Assembly (NCBI RefSeq): GCF_024345575.1
Contig: NZ_JAGQBJ010000001.1
Location: 582,673-646,672, forward strand
Length of the DNA stretch: 64,000 nucleotides
Direction of reading: 5' to 3'
From: Cyanobium sp. Morenito 9A2
GTDB taxonomy: Bacteria > Cyanobacteriota > Cyanobacteriia > PCC-6307 > Cyanobiaceae
Shown here: piece by piece, positions 28,274-37,361 of the stretch
How the letters are laid out: every line of letters begins with the position of its first letter
Numbering within the stretch: position 1 is the stretch's first letter
Notes under the pieces: model-generated
Databases searched by the model: none
Seen by the model: the letters and a program-made list of their open reading frames with translations, nothing else
What the model was told of the DNA's origin: nothing
Translations under genes and position numbers: made by a program

Positions 28274-31200
28274 CCACCACCGCCCTCGCCACCACCGCCC
28301 TTGCCACCATCGACGCCAACGAGGCGGTGGCGCGGGTCGCTTACCGGCTCAGCGAGGTGATGGCGATCTACCCGATCACCCCGGCCACGCCGATGGGCGA
28401 ATCGGCCGATGCCTGGGCGGCGGCGGGCCGCCCCAACCTCTGGGGCACCGTACCGGTGGTGGAGGAGATGCAGAGCGAGGCCGGAGCCGCCGGGGTGGTC
28501 CACGGGGCCCTGCAGAGCGGCGCCCTCACCACCACCTTCACGGCCTCCCAGGGGTTGCTGTTGATGATCCCCAACCTCTACAAGATCGCCGGGGAACTCA
28601 CCGCCGCCGTGATCCATGTGGCCTCAAGGGCCCTGGCCACCTCCGCCCTCTCGATCTTCGGTGACCACAGCGATGTGATGGCGACCCGCGGCACGGGCTG
28701 TGCCCTGATCTCTTCGGCCTCGGTGCAGGAGGCGGGCGACTTCGCCGCCATCGCCACCGCCGCCACCTTGCAGTGCCGCCTGCCGTTCCTGCATTGGTTC
28801 GATGGCTTCCGCACCTCCCATGAGATCCAGCGGGTGGCCTTGCTGGACGATGGCGACCTGCGCCAGCTGATCCCCCAGCCCCTGGTGGAGGCCCACCGCG
28901 CCCGCGGCCTCTCGCCCGATCGACCCGTGCTGCGGGGCACCAGCCAGAACCCCGATCTGGCCTTCCAGGCCCGCGAAGCGGTCAACCCCACCACCGAGGC
29001 GGCTCCGGCGGCGGTGCAGGCCGCCATGGACCACTTCGCGGCACTCACCGGGCGGGCCTACCGCCTGTTCGACTACCACGGCGCCGCCGATGCCGAACGG
29101 GTGCTGGTGCTGATGGGCTCGGGCTGTGAAACCGCCCAGGAAACCGTCGATGCGCTGATGGCCCGGGGGGAGCGGGTGGGGGTGCTGAAGGTGCGCCTGT
29201 TCCGCCCCTGGAGCAGCGAGGCGCTGGTGGCGGCGTTGCCCAACAGCGTGCGCGCCCTGGCGGTGCTGGACCGCTGCAAGGAACCCGGCAGCGGCGGTGA
29301 ACCCCTCTACCTCGATGTGCTCAATGCCCTGCACGAGGCCTGGCCCGGCGAGCGGCCGACGCTGGTGGGCGGCCGCTACGGCCTGGCCTCGAAGGAATTC
29401 ACCCCCGCCATGGTCAAGGCGGTGCTCGACCACCTCAAGCAAGACGCTCCGCTCAACCACTTCACGGTCGGCATCGACGATGACCTCACCCATCACTCCC
29501 TGCCGGTCGACGGTCGCTTCGACACCGAAGCCGACACGGTGTTCCGCGCCATCGTCTACGGCCTGGGCTCCGATGGCACCGTGGGCGCCAACAAGAACGC
29601 GATCAAGATCATCGGAGATGCCACCGGCTTGGAGGTTCAGGGCTACTTCGTCTACGACTCCAAGAAATCAGGCTCGGTCACGGTCTCGCACCTGCGCTTC
29701 GGGCCTCAGCCGATCCACTCCACATACCTGATCCGCCGCGCCCAGCTGATCGCCTGCCACCACTGGGATTTCCTCGACTCCTTCGAGCTGCTCGACGCGG
29801 CCCTGCCCGGGGGCACCCTTCTGCTCAACAGCCCCTGGGGGGCCGAGGGCACCTGGGAGCGACTCCCCGAGCGCGTGCAGCGACAAATCATCGCCAAGGA
29901 TCTCGCGGTGCAGGCGATCGACGCCAGCCGCCTGGCGCGGGAGCTGGGACTCGGACCGGCGATCAACACCCTGATGCAGACCTGCTTCTTTGCCCTCGCC
30001 GGGGTGATGCCGCTGGAGCAGGGGCTGGAGGCGATCCGCGCTGCCATCCGCCACAGCTACGGCCGCAAGGGGGAGCGGATCGTGGCGGCCAACCTGGCGG
30101 CCGTCGACGCGGCCCTACGCGAACTCAAGCCCGTGCCCCGGGGGCCGATCCAGGCGGCCGATCGCCCCCCGGTTGGGCCGCTGGCGGGGGCAGCGTCCTG
30201 GGTGCGGGAGCTGATCCAGCCCCAGCTGGAACGCCAGGGCGACCGTCTGAGCGTCAGCGCCCTGCCGGCCGATGGCAGCTTCCCCTGCGGCACCGCCCGC
30301 TGGGAGAAACGCAACATCGCTGAATCGATCCCGGTCTGGGATCCCGAGGTCTGTGTGCAGTGCGCCAAGTGTGTGCTCGTCTGCCCCCATGCGGTGATCC
30401 GCGCCAAGGCCTACGACCCCGCTCTGCTGGCCGCGGCGCCGGCCAGCTTCCGCAGCACCAATGCCCGTGATCACCATCTGGCCGGCCAGGCCTTCAGCCT
30501 GCAGGTGGCCGCCGAAGACTGCACGGGCTGTGGGCTCTGTGTGGAGGTCTGCCCGGCCCGCAACCGCACTGAGCCGCGCCTCAAGGCGATCAACATGGCC
30601 CCCCAAAGGCCCCTGCGCGAGCAGGAGCGCTCCAACTGGGACTTCTTCCTGCAACTGCCGGAGGCCGACCGCCAGGCGCTGGACCTGCGCCACATCAACC
30701 AGCAGCAGCTGCAGCAACCGCTGTTCGAGTTCTCCGGCGCCTGCGCCGGCTGCGGCGAGACCCCCTACATCAAGCTGGCCACCCAGCTGTTCGGCGACCG
30801 CATGGTGGTGGCCAACGCCACCGGTTGCTCCTCGATCTATGGCGGCAGCCTGCCCACCACCCCCTGGAGCGCCAACGGCGAGGGCCGTGGCCCCGCCTGG
30901 TCGAACTCGCTGTTTGAAGACAACGCCGAATTCGGCCTCGGTTTCCGCCTCGGCTTCGACCAGCGCAAGGCCACCGCCGAGCGGCTGCTGAGGGAGCTGT
31001 CCGCCCCCGGCGGCAACGGCGAGGCGAGCGCGCCTCCGCCCGCCGTGCCGCCCGCCTTGGCCGAGGGGTTGCTGACGGCCGACCAGAGCGATGAGGCCGG
31101 GATCTTCGAGCAGCGCCAGCGGGTGGAGGCCCTCAAGCGGCAGCTGAACGCCCATTCACAGGCGGACACCGACCCCCGACTCGCCACCCTGTTGAACCTG

Positions 31201-31866
31201 GCGGACGATCTGGTCAAGCGCAGCGTCTGGATGATCGGCGGTGATGGCTGGGCCTACGACATCGGCTTTGGCGGGCTCGATCACGTCTTCGCCAGCGACC
31301 ACGACGTCAACATCCTGGTGCTCGACACCGAGGTCTACTCCAACACCGGCGGCCAGATGTCGAAGGCGACGCCGATGGGAGCCGTGGCCAAGTTCGCCAG
31401 CGGCGGCAAGCCCGCCGCCAAGAAGGATCTGGGCCTGATCGCGATGACCTACGGCAACGTCTACGTGGCCAGCGTCGCCATGGGCGCCAAGGATGAGCAC
31501 ACCCTGCGCGCCTTTCTGGAAGCGGAGTCGTACCCCGGCCCCTCCCTGATCCTGGCCTACTCCCACTGCATCGCCCACGGCATCGACATGGCCAAGGGGC
31601 TCCAGCAGCAGCGTCTGGCGGTGGACTCTGGCCGCTGGCTGCTCTACCGCCACGACCCGCGCCGCCTCGAACGCGGAGAATCGCCCCTTGTGGTGGATTC
31701 CCGTGCCCCCACCGTGCCCCTGGCCGAGGCCATGGCCACGGAGAACCGCTTCCGGATGCTGGGTATGAGCCAGCCAGAACGCAGTCGTGAGCTCACCCGC
31801 GCGGCCCAGGAGAACGTGGCTCGGCGCTGGGATCTCTACCAGCGCCTGGCGGAGCAGGAGCCATGA
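28270..31866 (+). CDS. nifJ: Pyruvate:ferredoxin (flavodoxin) oxidoreductase
   Basis: The 1198-aa single-chain enzyme converts pyruvate and CoA to acetyl-CoA, CO2 and reduced ferredoxin. An N-terminal pyrimidine-binding domain (YRLSEVMAIYPITPATPMGE) leads to two [4Fe-4S] ferredoxin motifs (CVQCAKCVLVCPH, CTGCGLCVEVCPARN). A distal cluster segment is CAGCGETPYIKLATQLFGDR, and the thiamine-diphosphate domain holds DGWAYDIGFGGLDHV and LVLDTEVYSNTGGQMSKATP. The length is normal. The start at 28270 overlaps hypC. A 61-codon longer frame is a hypC shadow. It lies inside the hyp genes, suggesting that pyruvate oxidation supplies reductant for H2 formation. Confidence 0.97.
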   Translation: MTTTALATTALATIDANEAVARVAYRLSEVMAIYPITPATPMGESADAWAAAGRPNLWGTVPVVEEMQSEAGAAGVVHGALQSGALTTTFTASQGLLLMIPNLYKIAGELTAAVIHVASRALATSALSIFGDHSDVMATRGTGCALISSASVQEAGDFAAIATAATLQCRLPFLHWFDGFRTSHEIQRVALLDDGDLRQLIPQPLVEAHRARGLSPDRPVLRGTSQNPDLAFQAREAVNPTTEAAPAAVQAAMDHFAALTGRAYRLFDYHGAADAERVLVLMGSGCETAQETVDALMARGERVGVLKVRLFRPWSSEALVAALPNSVRALAVLDRCKEPGSGGEPLYLDVLNALHEAWPGERPTLVGGRYGLASKEFTPAMVKAVLDHLKQDAPLNHFTVGIDDDLTHHSLPVDGRFDTEADTVFRAIVYGLGSDGTVGANKNAIKIIGDATGLEVQGYFVYDSKKSGSVTVSHLRFGPQPIHSTYLIRRAQLIACHHWDFLDSFELLDAALPGGTLLLNSPWGAEGTWERLPERVQRQIIAKDLAVQAIDASRLARELGLGPAINTLMQTCFFALAGVMPLEQGLEAIRAAIRHSYGRKGERIVAANLAAVDAALRELKPVPRGPIQAADRPPVGPLAGAASWVRELIQPQLERQGDRLSVSALPADGSFPCGTARWEKRNIAESIPVWDPEVCVQCAKCVLVCPHAVIRAKAYDPALLAAAPASFRSTNARDHHLAGQAFSLQVAAEDCTGCGLCVEVCPARNRTEPRLKAINMAPQRPLREQERSNWDFFLQLPEADRQALDLRHINQQQLQQPLFEFSGACAGCGETPYIKLATQLFGDRMVVANATGCSSIYGGSLPTTPWSANGEGRGPAWSNSLFEDNAEFGLGFRLGFDQRKATAERLLRELSAPGGNGEASAPPPAVPPALAEGLLTADQSDEAGIFEQRQRVEALKRQLNAHSQADTDPRLATLLNLADDLVKRSVWMIGGDGWAYDIGFGGLDHVFASDHDVNILVLDTEVYSNTGGQMSKATPMGAVAKFASGGKPAAKKDLGLIAMTYGNVYVASVAMGAKDEHTLRAFLEAESYPGPSLILAYSHCIAHGIDMAKGLQQQRLAVDSGRWLLYRHDPRRLERGESPLVVDSRAPTVPLAEAMATENRFRMLGMSQPERSRELTRAAQENVARRWDLYQRLAEQEP

Positions 31867-32879
31867 GCCGCATCGATTTGCGCACCTCCTGGCTCGGGCT
31901 GCCCCTGGCCTCCCCCCTGGTGGTCGGGGCCTGCGCGCCCCTGAGCGCCGATCCCGAGCGACTCCCGCTGCTGGCCGAGCATGGCGCCGCCGCCGTGGTG
32001 CTCCATTCGCTGTTCCTTGAGCAGGTCGAGCGCGACTGGCTGGAGTGGGAGCACCACCAGCAGCACGGCTCCCAGAGCCATCCGGAATCCCTCAGCTACC
32101 AGCCCAGCGTCGATCCGGCCCACCTGGGCCTGGACGGCTACCTGCAGGAGATTGAAACGGCCCGGCGTCGGGTCGACATCCCGATCCTCGCCAGCCTCAA
32201 CGGTCTGCGGCCGGGCCATTGGGCCGAGGCGGCCAGGGCCATCGAGCAGGCCGGCGCCAGCGCTCTGGAACTCAACCTCTACAGCGTGCCCACCGACCCA
32301 AGGCTGCCGGGCGCTGAGATCGAAGCGCAGCATGTGGCGATCGTGCACGCCGTCGGCGCCGCGGTGGCCCTGCCGCTGGCGATCAAACCCAGCTCCAGCT
32401 ACACCAACCTGGCCCACATGGCCGCCCAGTTCCAGGCGGCGGGGGCCCGGGGATTGGTGCTGTTCAACCGTTTTTACCAACCCGACATCGACATCGAAAC
32501 CCTGGAGATCCGCCCCAACCCGCTGCTGAGCACGGCCGCCGACCTGCGGGCGCCCCTGCGCTGGATCGCCCTGCTGGAGGGCCGCCTCGAGCTGGAGCTG
32601 GCCGCCAGCGGTGGCGTCGAGAGCGGCACCGATGTGGTGCGGCTGTTGATGGTGGGGGCACGGATCACCCAGGTGGTCAGCTCCCTGCTGCGCCACGGCC
32701 CGGGCCACCTGCGCCAACTGGAGAACGAACTGCGCGCCTGGCTCGAGGCGCACGGCCACAGCTCCCTGAAGGAGTTGCGCGGCTGCATGAGCCAGCGGCG
32801 CAGCCCCGACCCGGAGGAGTTCGAGCGGGCCCAGTACATGCGCGCCCTGGGCAGCTATGCCCAGCAGGGGCCCTGGTGA
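31863..32879 (+). CDS. Dihydroorotate dehydrogenase-like flavoprotein
   Basis: The 338-aa TIM-barrel protein resembles class 1 dihydroorotate dehydrogenases: LRTSWLGLPLASPLVVGACA, ASALELNLYSVPTD, LAIKPSSSYTNLAHMAAQF and ASGGVESGTDVVRLLMVGA. The pyrimidine pathway normally uses a different, membrane-linked enzyme in cyanobacteria, and this paralogue is encoded directly behind nifJ with an ATGA overlap. Its substrate is not established. A role in anaerobic redox metabolism is inferred from context. Confidence 0.9.
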   Translation: MSRIDLRTSWLGLPLASPLVVGACAPLSADPERLPLLAEHGAAAVVLHSLFLEQVERDWLEWEHHQQHGSQSHPESLSYQPSVDPAHLGLDGYLQEIETARRRVDIPILASLNGLRPGHWAEAARAIEQAGASALELNLYSVPTDPRLPGAEIEAQHVAIVHAVGAAVALPLAIKPSSSYTNLAHMAAQFQAAGARGLVLFNRFYQPDIDIETLEIRPNPLLSTAADLRAPLRWIALLEGRLELELAASGGVESGTDVVRLLMVGARITQVVSSLLRHGPGHLRQLENELRAWLEAHGHSSLKELRGCMSQRRSPDPEEFERAQYMRALGSYAQQGPW

Positions 32880-33976
32880 GCCAACGACTCGATCCGCCCC
32901 AGGTGGCCCAGGTTCAGGCGTTGCTGGCGTCGATCCGCGCCCGCCTCACCCGGCCCTGGACCCTGATGGAGGTCTGCGGCGGTCAGACCCACGCGATCCT
33001 GCGCCATGGCCTCGACCAGCTGCTGCCCCCGGAGCTGGAGCTGATCCACGGCCCGGGCTGCCCGGTCTGCGTCACCGACGCCGCCGTGATCGATCGGGCC
33101 CAGGCCCTGGCCGCCACCCCCGGCGTGCTTCTGTGCACCTACGGCGACATGCTGCGGGTGCCGGGCTCCAGCGGCATCGATCTGCTCACGGTGCGCTCAG
33201 GCGGCGGCCGGGTGCGGATCGTCTACGCCCCCCTCGACGTGCTGGCCATCGCCCGCGCCCACCCCGAGCTCACGGTGGTGTTTCTGGCGGTGGGCTTCGA
33301 AACCACCGCGCCCGCCACCGCCCTGCTGGCCCACCGCGCCTGGAGCGAGGGGCTCACCAACCTGAAGCTGCTGGTGTCCTTGGTGCGGGTGCCGCCGGCC
33401 CTGGAGGCGATCCTGGCCGAGCCCGAGGCGCGGGTGCAGGGGTTCCTCGCCGCCGGCCACGTGGCGGCGGTGATGGGCCTGGCCGAATACGAGCCGATCG
33501 CCCAGCGCCACCGGGTGCCGATCGTGGTCACCGGCTTCGGGGCACTCGAGCTGCTCGAAGGGGTGCTGCGCTGCGTGAGCCAACTGGAGCAGGGCGAGCA
33601 CCGTGTGGAGAACGCCTACCTCCAGGGAGCCCCTGACAGTGGCAACGGCGCCGCCCAGGCGCTGATCGAACGGGTGTTCGCCCCCTGCGACCGCCTCTGG
33701 CGGGGCCTCGGGGTGCTCAGATTGAGCGGCCTGTGCCTGCGCGCCCCCTACGTCGCCCTGGCTGCCGATGGGCCGCACCAAAGCGCCGCGAGCACCGAAG
33801 CGACACCGTTAGCGCCGGAGGAGCCCGTCTGTCTCAGCGGCCGGGTGCTGCAGGGGCTGGCCAGGCCCACGGATTGCCCCAGCTTCGGCACGCATTGCAG
33901 CCCCGATCGGCCCCTGGGGGCGCCGATGGTGTCGTCGGAGGGGGCCTGTGCCGCCTACCACCGCTACCGCCCCTGA
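32876..33976 (+). CDS. hypD: Hydrogenase maturation protein HypD
   Basis: The 366-aa Fe-S protein assembles Fe(CN)2CO with HypC and HypE. Conserved blocks are EVCGGQTHAILRHGLDQLLP, HGPGCPVCVTDAAVI, FLAVGFETTAPATALL and a C-terminal FGTHCSPDRPLGAPMVSSEG. The start is GTG at 32876, overlapping the preceding stop as GTGA. The [4Fe-4S] cysteines lie in the C-terminal third. Confidence 0.96.
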   Translation: MSQRLDPPQVAQVQALLASIRARLTRPWTLMEVCGGQTHAILRHGLDQLLPPELELIHGPGCPVCVTDAAVIDRAQALAATPGVLLCTYGDMLRVPGSSGIDLLTVRSGGGRVRIVYAPLDVLAIARAHPELTVVFLAVGFETTAPATALLAHRAWSEGLTNLKLLVSLVRVPPALEAILAEPEARVQGFLAAGHVAAVMGLAEYEPIAQRHRVPIVVTGFGALELLEGVLRCVSQLEQGEHRVENAYLQGAPDSGNGAAQALIERVFAPCDRLWRGLGVLRLSGLCLRAPYVALAADGPHQSAASTEATPLAPEEPVCLSGRVLQGLARPTDCPSFGTHCSPDRPLGAPMVSSEGACAAYHRYRP

Positions 33977-33979
33977 GCC

Positions 33980-35008
33980 ATGACCTCAGGCTGCCCGTTG
34001 CCAACAGAACCCTCCGGCACCATCCAGCTGGGCCACGGTGGCGGCGGCCGCCTCTGCCGCCAGCTGCTCGAAACCCTGATCCTGCCCATCCTGGGCACGC
34101 CCGCAGGGGGCGCCCAGGATGCGGCGCTGCTGCCGGCCCAGGCAGGCCCGCTGGCCTTCACCACCGACAGCTATGTGGTGCGGCCGCTGGAGTTCCCCGG
34201 GGGCGACATCGGTTCCCTGGCGGTGTACGGCACCGTGAATGATCTGGCAATGGTGGGGGCCCAGCCCCTGGCCCTCAGTCTCGGTCTGATCCTGGAGGAG
34301 GGCCTGCCCCTGGCCACCCTGGAAAGGGTGCTCCGATCGGTGCGGGCGGCGGCCGAGCGCTGCGGCGTGGCGGTGGTCACCGGGGACACCAAGGTGGTGG
34401 AACGGGGCAAGGCCGACGGGATGTTCCTCAACACCGCCGGCATCGGCCGCCTCGCGCACAACCTGGCGATCGGCCCGGCGGCGATCCGCCCCGGCGACGC
34501 CCTGCTGGTGAGCGGCGACCTGGGCCGCCACGGGGTGGCGATCCTGGCCGCCCGCCATGAGCTGGGCTTCAGCAGCCCCCTGCCCAGTGACCTGGCACCC
34601 CTGCACGAAGACGTGCAGGCCCTGCTGGCCGCGGGCCTGGACCTCCACGGCCTGCGGGACCTCACCCGCGGCGGCCTGGCGGCGGCCCTTGATGAACTGG
34701 CGGCGGCGGCCGGCCTCGACATGCTGGTGCTGGAGGAAGCCGTGCCGGTGGCCGCCGCCGTGCGCGGCGCCTGCGACCTGCTGGGGCTTGAACCCCTGGC
34801 CATGGCCAACGAGGGTCGCTTCCTGGTGACGCTGCCGGACTCCCAGGCGGAGGCCGCCCTCGCCCTGCTCAGGCGGCTGCAGCCGACCGCCAAGCGAATT
34901 GGCCAGGTGGAGGGTCCAGGACGGGGCCAGGTGCGACTGGAAAACGCCCTGGGGGTAAGGCGCCGGCTGGATCCTGGCCGGGGCGAGCAACTGCCGCGCA
35001 TCTGCTGA
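33980..35008 (+). CDS. hypE: Hydrogenase maturation protein HypE
   Basis: The 342-aa AIR-synthase-fold protein dehydrates the HypF-made thiocarboxamide to thiocyanate on its C-terminal cysteine. The protein ends PRIC, the required Pro-Arg-Ile-Cys tail. ATP-site segments are LGHGGGGRLCRQLLETLILP and TGDTKVVERGKADGMFLNTA. It is last in the hox-hyp-nifJ unit, 3 bases after hypD. Confidence 0.97.
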   Translation: MTSGCPLPTEPSGTIQLGHGGGGRLCRQLLETLILPILGTPAGGAQDAALLPAQAGPLAFTTDSYVVRPLEFPGGDIGSLAVYGTVNDLAMVGAQPLALSLGLILEEGLPLATLERVLRSVRAAAERCGVAVVTGDTKVVERGKADGMFLNTAGIGRLAHNLAIGPAAIRPGDALLVSGDLGRHGVAILAARHELGFSSPLPSDLAPLHEDVQALLAAGLDLHGLRDLTRGGLAAALDELAAAAGLDMLVLEEAVPVAAAVRGACDLLGLEPLAMANEGRFLVTLPDSQAEAALALLRRLQPTAKRIGQVEGPGRGQVRLENALGVRRRLDPGRGEQLPRIC

Positions 35009-35070
35009 CCCCTGCTCCGGGTGGGGAACAAACCATGGGCGGCCGCCGATGGGAGGCGCAGGCCAGATCT

Positions 35071-35343
35071 CTAGGAACCGCCGAACATCTGCTCATCCCC
35101 CTGGTAGGGGTTGAACTCGTCCCAACCGGGACTGGCGTCATCGAAAAGTCCGAAGCGGGCCGCCTCGTCGTTCAAGAGGGTGTTTCCCTCTGGTCGTGTG
35201 TCACAGGTGATGCCGCCGCCGGCCGCTGGCTGGCAGTCCTGGAAGCGCACATCAGCGCGTGTCCCCAGCGGGGTGACCAGGACGACGCTCAGGGCCAGGA
35301 CAATTGAGCCCTGCGCCCGAAAGGGGTGAAACCCTGAACCCAT
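35071..35343 (-). CDS. Small exported protein, unknown function
   Basis: Starting at 35343 the protein has 90 aa: a signal peptide (VLALSVVLVTPLGTRA, cleavage around TRA-DV) and an acidic mature part with two cysteines (FQDCQPAAGGGITCDTRPEG) and an aromatic Asp/Gly-rich tail (GLFDDASPGWDEFNPYQGDE). The tail resembles short periplasmic proteins seen in picocyanobacteria. No function is known to me. It is convergent with hypE. Confidence 0.65.
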   Translation of the reverse strand: MGSGFHPFRAQGSIVLALSVVLVTPLGTRADVRFQDCQPAAGGGITCDTRPEGNTLLNDEAARFGLFDDASPGWDEFNPYQGDEQMFGGS

Positions 35344-35397
35344 GGCTGACGTCACCCCTTTGGGGGGATGATGGCAGAACTTCTCCCTAGCGCCGCG

Positions 35398-35514
35398 ATG
35401 TACACAGACTGGACCGCCGTGATCCTGCTGCTGTTGACTGCGGCACCGTTGGCGGTGGTGGTGGGCACCGCGGTCTTCTTCATCGCGAAGAAACCGAAAC
35501 AACCGCTGCGTTGA
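35398..35514 (+). CDS. 38-aa single-helix membrane peptide
   Basis: The frame reads MYTDWTAV, a 20-residue hydrophobic helix (ILLLLTAAPLAVVVGTAVFF), then IAKKPKQPLR, a positive tail. The size and layout resemble low-molecular-weight photosynthetic or respiratory subunits, but no known one is recognised. Two in-frame upstream ATGs at 35368 and 35371 would extend it by 9-10 residues. The last 35 bases are antisense to the 3' end of the next gene. Confidence 0.5.
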   Translation: MYTDWTAVILLLLTAAPLAVVVGTAVFFIAKKPKQPLR

Positions 35515-35734
35515 CGAAGGTGGGTTCGGCCGTGTGTTGGGGCTTGATCCGGCCCCCATGGGCCTGTTGCTCAAGCAAACGGCTGAGGGCGGGATGGCTG
35601 TCGTAGACCGGCAGCACCCCCAGTCCCAGGCAATCAAGGCAGGTGCGAAAGCGGTGGTGGTTGATACGCAGCACACCGTTTCCGCCGCACACCTTGCAAA
35701 CGGGACGCTTGCCTGGGGAGAACGGGTCGCTCAT
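35480..35734 (-). CDS. Small zinc-finger-like (DnaJ-type CxxC) protein
   Basis: With the start at 35734 (MSDPFSPGKRPVCKVCGGNG) the protein has 84 aa and two CxxC pairs in a DnaJ zinc-finger pattern (CKVCGGNGV, CLDCLGLGV). A variable tail follows (HPALSRLLEQQAHGG). Similar short proteins occur in cyanobacteria without assigned function. A redox or chaperone-associated role is only suggested by the motif. A much longer overlapping frame to 36736 is the antisense of gluQ reading context and is rejected. Confidence 0.7.
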   Translation of the reverse strand: MSDPFSPGKRPVCKVCGGNGVLRINHHRFRTCLDCLGLGVLPVYDSHPALSRLLEQQAHGGRIKPQHTAEPTFVNAAVVSVSSR

Positions 35735-35835
35735 CAGATCGAAATGGTTCTTTGTCTCAGTCTGACGGGAACTGAGGCCCCTGATCCCGAAACCTTTGTT
35801 AAGCCTTGGGGGGATCAGGGGCCGGCCGGCCCTCC

Positions 35836-36861
35836 TCAGGCGCTGCGCTGGCGCAACACCCACTCGAAGCGCTCCAGGCTCAGGGACTGCGCCAGCTCCT
35901 CGGCCGTAAGCGCCGCGGGCCCAGGCACCAACCCCAGGCTGAGCGCCAGTCGGCCGATCACCTCGGGAGCGCTCAGCCCCTCGTTCCTCCAGGCCTCCAA
36001 GCCCTCGGCTCCATCCCGCTTGGCCAGGCGCTCCCCGGAAGCCTGCCGCCACAGGGGCACGTGGGCATAGGAGGGAGCCGTTCCCCCCAGCACGTCGATC
36101 ACCGCCACCTGCGGACCCGTGGCGGCCCACAGATCCGCCCCCCGCACCACGCTGGTGATGCCGAGGGCGAGCTCGTCCACCGCCGTCACCAGGTGGTAGG
36201 CCAGCACCCCATCGGCGCGGCGCAGCACCGGATCGCCCACCTGCTGGGCTGCCTGCAGCAAACCAGGGGCCGCGATCCGCTCCTGCCACTGGATGGGCCC
36301 ATCCGGCAGCCGCAGGCGCCAGCTGGGCAGACGCCCCGCCTCCAGGCCCCAATGGGGCGGTCGGCCCCGGCAGGTGCCCGGATAGACCGGTGCCTCGCCA
36401 TGGGGCGCTGAGGGGTCGGCCAGCATCCGTCGGCTGCAGCGGCAGGGGTAGAGCAGACCAGCGCGCCGCAGGGCCGAGAGCACCGTGGCGTAGAGGCCCT
36501 GGCGTTCGCTCTGGCGGATCAGGGGACCATCCCATCCCAGCCCCAGCCACTCCAGATCCTTGAGCACGGACCTTTGCGCGCCGGGGCGGTTGCGGGGACG
36601 ATCGAGATCGTCGATCCGCAGGAACCACTGGCCCCCGTGCAGCCGAGCATCTAGCCAGCTGATCAGGGCCGTGCGCAGGTTGCCCCGGTGCATCGCCCCG
36701 GTGGGAGAGGGGGCAAAGCGACCGCGGTAGACCCACCGATCCTGGACCGCGGCCGGGACCGGGATGGCAGCGGGGCGCAGCACACCCTCGAGATGGGCCG
36801 GCAGGGTTCCGGGATGATCAGCAAAAAGGCGGCCCCTCGGACCGCCCAGCTCAAGCGCCAA
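35836..36861 (-). CDS. gluQ: Glutamyl-Q tRNA(Asp) synthetase
   Basis: The 341-aa GluRS paralogue without an anticodon domain glutamylates queuosine in tRNA-Asp. The class I motifs are RGRFAPSPTGAMHRGNLRTA and a KMSKS-like KRDGAEGLEA. Zinc ligands lie in YPCRCSRRML and YPGTCRG. The conserved part begins about 45 residues from the annotated start, so a downstream start (an alternative codon before VYRGRFAPSP) is possible. It begins 10 bases after the HU gene, so the two are probably co-transcribed. Confidence 0.93.
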   Translation of the reverse strand: MALELGGPRGRLFADHPGTLPAHLEGVLRPAAIPVPAAVQDRWVYRGRFAPSPTGAMHRGNLRTALISWLDARLHGGQWFLRIDDLDRPRNRPGAQRSVLKDLEWLGLGWDGPLIRQSERQGLYATVLSALRRAGLLYPCRCSRRMLADPSAPHGEAPVYPGTCRGRPPHWGLEAGRLPSWRLRLPDGPIQWQERIAAPGLLQAAQQVGDPVLRRADGVLAYHLVTAVDELALGITSVVRGADLWAATGPQVAVIDVLGGTAPSYAHVPLWRQASGERLAKRDGAEGLEAWRNEGLSAPEVIGRLALSLGLVPGPAALTAEELAQSLSLERFEWVLRQRSA

Positions 36862-36870
36862 AGAACGGTT

Positions 36871-37176
36871 TCACTTCTTCTTCTTGGTTTTCTTCGATTC
36901 GGTCTGCACCCGGTCCTTGAACAACTTGCCGGCGGTGAAGGCAGGCACATGCTTGGCAGGAATGGCGATCTTCTCGCCGGTCTTCGGGTTGAGGCCCTGG
37001 CGGGCGGAACGCTCGCGGGCTTCAAAGGAACCGAAACCAAGAATGGACACCTTCTCTCCTCCCACCACCGAATCAATGATGGTTTCGATGGCGGCATCGA
37101 CCACCAGAGAGACGTCGGTCTTGGTGAGTTCGGTGCGGAGGGCAACGAGGTTGACGAGATCAGCTTTGTTGGTCAT
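36871..37176 (-). CDS. HU-family nucleoid protein
   Basis: The 101-aa DNA-binding protein starts MTNKADLVNLVALRTELTKT, has the signature GFGSFEARERSARQGLNPKT, and ends in a lysine-rich tail (SKKTKKKK). It bends and compacts DNA as a dimer and may also support site-specific recombination. The Met at 37176 is chosen over a longer frame whose extra 26 residues are not HU-like. Confidence 0.96.
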   Translation of the reverse strand: MTNKADLVNLVALRTELTKTDVSLVVDAAIETIIDSVVGGEKVSILGFGSFEARERSARQGLNPKTGEKIAIPAKHVPAFTAGKLFKDRVQTESKKTKKKK

Positions 37177-37361
37177 CGGAAACGGAATCCTCCGGGTCAG
37201 CGGGAGCCGTGCGGGTCGGAGAGTCCCTTGCGGCCATGGGTGTGAGCGCGCCAATCGTATGGGCCTTCGCGAGCTGAGGCAACCGGAAAAGCAATCTCAG
37301 ACAACGCTTTCGGCCCTTTCAGCGACCCGTGACGCGCCATTGGGTGCCCCAGGGCACAGAT

